Source: WS-2 sp964650245
GTDB lineage: Bacteria > Eisenbacteria > RBG-16-71-46
Direction of reading: 5' to 3'
DNA: 9,692 nt
Assembly: GCA_964650245.1 (NCBI GenBank)
Contig: CAZYQK010000121.1
Coordinates: 1 to 9,692, forward strand
The notes under the pieces are model-generated. The model did not search any database, had not been told where the DNA came from, and saw nothing but the letters and a program-made list of their open reading frames with translations. Both the position numbers and the translations under genes were made by a program. This document shows, piece by piece, positions 6,220-9,692 of the stretch; the first letter of the stretch is position 1, and the number at the start of each line of letters is the position of its first letter.

Positions 6220-7005
6220 CGATGCACCGCGGCCATCAGGTCACGCATCGTGGGGCACTGGTGATTGCGGGGCACGTGGGCGTGCAGGTCGAGCCACCGC
6301 CGCTCGATCCGGCTCTCGTTCGGGCAGTAGGGCGGCAGGAAGTGCAGTCGGAGCCGCACCCCGTGCTCACGCAACCAGGCCCGCGTCACCCGGCGCTTGT
6401 GGATGATGTAGTTGTCGAGGATCAGCTGGTTCACGCGCACGTCGTTGTAAGCATCCCGCAGGGCCCGCAGCAGGTGAAGGAACAGCCAGCTCGCCTTGCG
6501 GTCGCCCTCGACATAGACGAGGCGCTGGTGGACCGGGTCGTAGGCCCCCGCCAGATGTCGCTTCTCGTTGTTCCCGGGGGTCACCACCACACGCTGGGTG
6601 CCGGGCAGCATCCAGTCGGGACCGATCTTGGGGTTGAGGTGGGCCTGTTCCACGACGCGTGCCAGCAGCTCGAGCGTCCAGGTCGGGCGCGGGAAGCCGT
6701 AGGCCGGCGGCCAGTGCTCCAGGATCGCCGCGATCCCGCCCCGCATCGGCGTCCACCTTGCGCCGGCCGCTGTCGCTGCGACCGTCCACCAGAGCCGCCT
6801 CCCCGTGTTCCCGGAAACGCGCTACGATGCGCCACGCGGCGGCGGGGTGCAGACCGACCAGCCGCGCCGCCGCCGCGATGCTCAGGCCCTGAGCGACCAG
6901 CAGCACCACCCGGCAACGAACCCAGCCCCGGGCATCCCGGGTCCGACGACCCAACTTCTCGAGCCGGCGCTTCCGTGGCCGGTCGAGGACCAGAATCGCG
7001 AACAT
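6217..7005 (-). pseudogene. IS630-family transposase, frameshifted, internally deleted and interrupted
   Basis: It starts at ATG 7003-7005 (MFAILVLDRPRKRRLEKLGR) behind an AAGGAGG. The N-terminal helix-turn-helix (LSIAAAARLVGLHPAAAWRI) is followed by GRSDSGRRKVDAD. The frame then changes by one base near 6739-6746, in a CCCC/GGGG run, and resumes as RGGIAAILEHWPPAYGFPRP. At about 6642-6650, VVEQ is joined directly to AHLNPKIGPDWM. In relatives roughly 60-70 residues, including the first catalytic Asp (a DE-D type motif just before HLNPK), lie between these. The second Asp (LILDNYIIHK) and the Glu (LPPYCPNESRIERRW) remain. The last codons beyond HRY are cut off by the IS3-family element; the remainder lies at 4734-4794. 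The gene is inactive as it stands. The frameshift could be sequencing error; the internal deletion is less likely to be. Confidence 0.8.
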
Positions 7006-7012
7006 CGTGAGA

Positions 7013-7019
7013 CCTCCTT
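7013..7019 (-). promoter_or_regulatory. Ribosome binding site of the IS630 transposase
   Basis: AAGGAGG on the minus strand lies seven nucleotides before the ATG at 7005. It selects this start over the in-frame upstream ATG at 7047. Confidence 0.8.
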
Positions 7020-7101
7020 GTCTCCTGGTGATCTGTGCTGCGACCAAACCAGGGGATACAAGGCAGGTCTCACGACTCTCAACCGCCCGATCCTCGGCGC
7101 G

Positions 7102-7128
7102 ATTGCCGAATCAGGCGAAGCTATTTAG
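7102..7128 (+). repeat. Right terminal inverted repeat of the IS630-family element
   Basis: TTGCCGAATCAGGCGAAGC (7103-7121) is followed by TA at 7122-7123. Together with ATTTAG it matches 698-724 at 26 of 27 positions. On the minus strand the aconitase stop codon TAA (7125-7127) lies one base outside the TA. Confidence 0.8.
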
Positions 7129-9173
7129 ACCCCGAACCGGTCCGCTTCCCACCTGAGCCCGAGCTCGCCTGGAGGCGCCATGTAGCCGAGCAACGCCGAG
7201 GCCGCCACCACGGCCGGGCTCGCGAGGTAGCCCTCGCCCCCCACCCCCATGCGGTTCGTCCAGTTGCGATTGAACGACGTGATGGCGCGCTGGCCGCGGG
7301 AGAGCGCGTCGGGGCCCTGGCCGAAGCACGGGCCGCACCACGACTCGCGAATCTGCCCCCCCGCCGCACGGAACACGTCGGCGATCGAGCGTCCGTCGAG
7401 CCGCGGGTCGGGCTGCTCGATCTGACGCTTGACCCCGCCCGAGCCCGGGAAGATCACGAGCTCCTTCGCGACCTTCGCGAGGCCCAGCGCGCGCGCGGCG
7501 TCCATCACCAGCGCCGCCTGCAACAGGTCCTCGTAGCCGCCGTTGGTGCAGGAGCCGATCAGCGCCTTGTCGAACGTGATGCGCTCGCGGGCCACCTCCT
7601 CGGCCGGAAACGCGTTGCCGGGGCTGAAGGGCTTCGCGATCATCGGCACCACGTCCGAGAGATCGAGCGTTTCATCCAACTCGAAGGCCGCGTCTGCGCC
7701 GGGCGCCACGCGTGGATACGGCAGATCTGACATTCCCTTCGCGCGATACCAGGCGTACGTGAGGTCGTCCGCGGCGAAGATGCCGTTCAGGGCTTCGCCT
7801 TCCGCCATCATGTTGGCGATGGTGTTGCGGTATGCGATCGGCAGCTGAAGATCACGGTCCACGAACTCGACCGACATGCCCTGCGACTGCCGCACGCCCC
7901 AGCCCTTGAGCAGCGCGAGCACGACGTCCTTGCCGCTCACCCACGGCTGGAGCCGGCCTGAGAACACCACGCGCCGCTGCCGGGCGAGGGTGAAGTAGAT
8001 GTAGCCCGTGGCCCAGCCGAAGCCGAGCGTGGTCGAGCCGACGCCCATGCCGACCGCGCCGTAGGCGCCGTAGGCGCGGCTGTGCGAGTCGGCGCCGGGA
8101 ATGAACTGGCCCGGGACCACCAGCCCCTGCTCGGGAAAATAGAAGTGGAAGATGCCGTCCCCCGGCGTGGCGTAGAAGGGCCGCTCGAGGCCGTGGAGTT
8201 GCGCGAACGCGCGGCCGATCGCGGTCTGGCGATCGTCGGCATCCCTTCCGGTGAACACGAAGTGGTCGTTTGCGATCGCGGCCTGCCGCGGGTGGAGGGC
8301 GCCGCCGCCGGTGATGAGGTTGAAGGTGTGGATGGCGAATGGCGCGGTGCCGTCCGAGGCCGGCAGCAGGTCGGCGTAGACCCTGAGCGTCGCGCCGGGC
8401 CGCACCTCCGCGTCCCGGTCCACCCGGTGGGCCCACACGATCTGCTCGGTGGTGGTCATGCGGCGCGCGGTGTCGGGATCGGGCCACTCGACGCGCGGCA
8501 CGCGCTCGACCGAGGCGCGCAGCTCGCGCCGCCCGATGGCGATGATGCCGCCCGAGCGGCGGATCTCGTCCTCCTTGGGCGTCAGGCCGAGCGGCTCGTA
8601 GCTCTTTCCACGGGTCTCGTTCACGAGCCGCCGGGACTTGGGATCGAAGGCGAAGGCGTCTCCGTCCTGAGCGTCGGCGACCGCCTCCGGGCTCTGCACC
8701 ACGTGGAGCCCGAGGTTGAAGGCGTTGCGCCGGAAGATGTCGCCCATGTTGCCGCCGCACACGATCACCATCTCGCGCCCGGCCTCCTCGGCCACACCCT
8801 TCAAGCCCGCCGGGCTCATCTCCCGCGAAGATCCGATCGCGAAGCGCTCGCCCGCGATCACGAAGGTCTCGCCGCGGTGGACGCGTTCGCGGAAATCCGG
8901 CATCAGGTAGCGGAACGATCCCGCCTTCCAGCGCTCGTCGAGCGTCTCGAGGCTCTCCGAGACGCAGTCGGCCGCGGGCGTGATCTGGTCGGTGTCGATG
9001 GCGTCGAGCTTCTTCCCGGGAATCTTCGGATCCCAGAACACCAGTGCCTGCCCGCGCACCGAGCGCGCGGAAACCGCGGCGTCCCGCGCCGCGCCGGCCG
9101 CGGGGGCGGCCGCCACGGGCAGGGCGTCGAGCGCCACGCCGGACTTGAGACGTGCTGGACGAATGGCGTGCAT
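7125..9173 (-). CDS. Aconitase/isopropylmalate dehydratase-superfamily hydro-lyase, swivel domain first
   Basis: The 682-residue protein starts at ATG 9171-9173. An unusual Ala/Pro/Arg-rich lead of about 50 residues precedes the swivel domain (about 55-200), with ERFAIGSSREMSPAGLKG; G114-S115-S116-R117-E118 is the substrate-binding loop. The catalytic domains follow: HTFNLITGGGALHPRQAA, then D362-S363-H364 in PGADSHSRAYGAYGAVG, and the 4Fe-4S ligands C542 (GSCTNG), C613 and C616 (CGPC), ending with NRNWTNRMGVGGEGYLASPA. All hallmark residues are present, so an active [4Fe-4S] hydro-lyase in the cytoplasm is likely. The order swivel then catalytic is that of AcnB, not of AcnA or LeuC-LeuD, but the AcnB N-terminal HEAT-like domain is missing. 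The substrate (citrate, isopropylmalate, homocitrate, methylcitrate) cannot be told. The frame is open up to 9266, but the extra residues look non-homologous. A GAGGA 12 nt before the ATG is a modest ribosome binding site. Confidence 0.9.
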   Translation of the reverse strand: MHAIRPARLKSGVALDALPVAAAPAAGAARDAAVSARSVRGQALVFWDPKIPGKKLDAIDTDQITPAADCVSESLETLDERWKAGSFRYLMPDFRERVHRGETFVIAGERFAIGSSREMSPAGLKGVAEEAGREMVIVCGGNMGDIFRRNAFNLGLHVVQSPEAVADAQDGDAFAFDPKSRRLVNETRGKSYEPLGLTPKEDEIRRSGGIIAIGRRELRASVERVPRVEWPDPDTARRMTTTEQIVWAHRVDRDAEVRPGATLRVYADLLPASDGTAPFAIHTFNLITGGGALHPRQAAIANDHFVFTGRDADDRQTAIGRAFAQLHGLERPFYATPGDGIFHFYFPEQGLVVPGQFIPGADSHSRAYGAYGAVGMGVGSTTLGFGWATGYIYFTLARQRRVVFSGRLQPWVSGKDVVLALLKGWGVRQSQGMSVEFVDRDLQLPIAYRNTIANMMAEGEALNGIFAADDLTYAWYRAKGMSDLPYPRVAPGADAAFELDETLDLSDVVPMIAKPFSPGNAFPAEEVARERITFDKALIGSCTNGGYEDLLQAALVMDAARALGLAKVAKELVIFPGSGGVKRQIEQPDPRLDGRSIADVFRAAGGQIRESWCGPCFGQGPDALSRGQRAITSFNRNWTNRMGVGGEGYLASPAVVAASALLGYMAPPGELGLRWEADRFGV

Positions 9174-9260
9174 GAGCCGGGAGCGTCCTCGGAAGCGGGT
9201 GGAGCGCGGCGCTGGTGAGCGCCTCGGGCGCAGGCTATCGCGCAGCCACTCGTGTCCGCA

Positions 9261-9288
9261 ACCCATCCGAGGCCACCCATCCGAGGCC
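9261..9288 (+). repeat. Perfect 14-bp tandem repeat, two copies
   Basis: ACCCATCCGAGGCC occurs twice back to back (9261-9274, 9275-9288) in the spacer between the aconitase and the HTH gene. It may be slippage or a paired binding site. Confidence 0.85.
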
Positions 9289-9404
9289 GCGCCGCCCGCG
9301 CCCGACGGTCCGCCTGCCCGCGACGCACGGGCGGAATCGCGGCACTCGGCCGGCAGGCCCCCGCCCGCCGGGGCCGCATCATCCGCGCCTCCCGCCGCCG
9401 GCCT

Positions 9405-9425
9405 TTACCCGGTATTACCGGGTAA
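9405..9425 (+). promoter_or_regulatory. Operator-like perfect palindrome upstream of the HTH gene
   Basis: TTACCCGGTA (9405-9414) and TACCGGGTAA (9416-9425) are perfect inverted repeats around one central T. The site is AT-richer than its surroundings, which makes a 10-bp perfect dyad here unlikely to be a composition effect. It sits about 40 bp before the helix-turn-helix coding sequence and 232 bp from the divergent aconitase start. A likely reading is an operator for the adjacent MerR-like protein (autoregulation). A regulator encoded elsewhere is equally allowed by the sequence. Confidence 0.6.
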
Positions 9426-9465
9426 TGTACCGTTCTCGGCACGGAGGTGGCCGACGCCTAAGAAC

Positions 9466-9692
9466 CTGACCCGCACCCAGCTGTGCGCGCTGCTCGGCGT
9501 GTCGCCCAAGAGCCTCTACTTGTGGGAGCGCGCGAAGAAGATCCCGCGAGCGTCGCGCGACCGGCGGGGCTGGCGCATCTACGCTCCGCGGGACGTGGAG
9601 CGCATCCGCCGCTTCGTGGAGGGTGCCGGCAGGACTCGCGCGGTCGCGCCGCCGCCACGCGCCGCGCGAGCAGGCGCGGCGCGCGCGCCCGC
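9466..9692 (+). CDS. MerR-type helix-turn-helix protein, partial, start unclear
   Basis: The frame reads LTRTQLCALLGVSPKSLYLW and then ERAKKIPRASRDRRGWRIYA followed by PRDVERIRRFVEG. This is a winged helix-turn-helix of the MerR/HTH_17 kind: the first two helices run to about LYLWE, and RRGWRIY with the DVERIRR helix form the wing region. A Pro/Ala/Arg-rich stretch then runs off the window. The role is DNA binding; the target is unknown, though the palindrome just upstream is a natural candidate. No ATG, GTG or TTG exists in this frame from at least 9301 to the domain. An ATG at 9425 lies in another frame that stops at 9467-9469. GGAGG at 9443-9447 suggests translation starts near 9458, where CCTAAGAAC would read as a normal start if it were CCATGAAGAAC. 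So the start is either non-standard (CTG 9466), mutated, or affected by a sequence error. Confidence 0.65.
   Translation, partial: MTRTQLCALLGVSPKSLYLWERAKKIPRASRDRRGWRIYAPRDVERIRRFVEGAGRTRAVAPPPRAARAGAARAP

Larger units (their letters stand above)
4715..7121 (-). mobile_element. IS630-family element interrupted by an IS3-family element
   Basis: The element has 19-bp inverted repeats (one mismatch) with TA on both sides (4713-4714 and 7122-7123). It carries an IS630-type transposase reading leftward from 7005 and is split by the 1422-bp IS3-family copy plus its 3-bp target duplication. Removing these leaves about 982 bp, which is short for the family but consistent with the internal loss seen in the transposase. 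The element has inserted right behind the stop codon of the aconitase-like gene. The transposase is damaged, so the copy is probably not autonomous. Confidence 0.75.

Noticed and set aside
6186..7010. Plus-strand 274-codon frame across the IS630 region
   Set aside because: It is antisense to the recognisable transposase. The composition is shadow-like with no domain.
440..7128. The four dispersed repeats as integron attC or recombinase sites
   Set aside because: They lack the paired core sites of attC. The TA-bounded inverted ends around an IS630 transposase explain the 4715 and 7121 copies better.
7852..8760. Minus-strand 302-codon frame inside the aconitase-like gene
   Set aside because: It is an out-of-frame Arg-rich shadow of the same strand's real frame.
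8082..9218. Plus-strand 378-codon frame
   Set aside because: It is antisense to the aconitase-like gene, whose motifs are complete. GC-rich third positions leave the opposite strand open.
9174..9266. 31-residue extension of the aconitase start
   Set aside because: It is Arg/Ser-rich and unlike the family; the start at 9173 is closer to the recognisable domain. It remains possible but unsupported.
1..9692. CRISPR arrays, tRNA or rRNA genes, toxin-antitoxin or defence modules
   Set aside because: No regularly spaced repeats, cloverleaf-like sequences, rRNA signatures or recognisable defence proteins were seen on either strand.

Overview
This is a GC-rich window (roughly two-thirds G+C by eye) from a Gram-negative bacterium: it encodes an exported outer-membrane barrel protein, two histidine kinases and an aconitase-family enzyme. 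The lineage cannot be fixed from the sequence; a soil or sediment type such as Myxococcota, Gemmatimonadota or an uncultured relative is only a guess. No rRNA, tRNA or CRISPR array was seen.

Layout from left to right. (1) Positions 1-390, minus strand: the N-terminal part of a TMTC-like multi-pass membrane protein (PMT/GT39-like glycosyltransferase), running off the left edge and carrying an apparent 1-nt frameshift near position 333. (2) 444-717: a 274-bp element without a convincing gene, bounded by about 19-bp inverted repeats that match those of the IS630-type element further right, so MITE-like. (3) 984-4658, plus strand: a compact gene group. It holds a soluble receiver-histidine kinase hybrid, a membrane CHASE4-HAMP-HisKA-HATPase sensor kinase starting 10 nt after it, and a TorF/Gcw_chp-like outer-membrane barrel protein whose ATG overlaps the kinase stop codon (ATGA). 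This looks like one signalling operon. (4) 4715-7121: an IS630-family element (minus strand) bounded by TA dinucleotides and imperfect 19-bp inverted repeats. An IS3-family element of IS6110 type (4795-6216, 3-bp target duplication TAG) has jumped into the 3' end of its transposase gene. Both transposases look dead: the IS630 one is frameshifted and lacks the segment with its first catalytic Asp; the IS3 OrfB has a replaced segment with an in-frame TGA where its second catalytic Asp should be. (5) 7125-9173, minus strand: an intact 682-residue aconitase/isopropylmalate dehydratase-superfamily hydro-lyase with the swivel domain first; its stop codon abuts the right end of the IS630 element. (6) 9174-9465: a spacer with a 14-bp tandem repeat and a perfect 10-bp inverted repeat (operator-like). 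(7) From about 9466: a MerR-type helix-turn-helix protein, diverging from the aconitase gene, with no obvious start codon and cut by the right edge.

The most notable arrangement is that the kinase-kinase-barrel gene group lies between two IS630-repeat-bounded elements. The two kinase genes are joined at an 8-C tract where loss of one C would fuse them into a single open frame. I did not find a clear new defence or mobile system. The strongest observations are the resolved nested insertion, the related MITE-like element, the possible kinase fusion, and the operator-like palindrome. Small frameshifts appear in three separate genes (the TMTC-like gene, the IS630 transposase and perhaps the HTH gene), so sequencing or assembly error is a live alternative to real decay.
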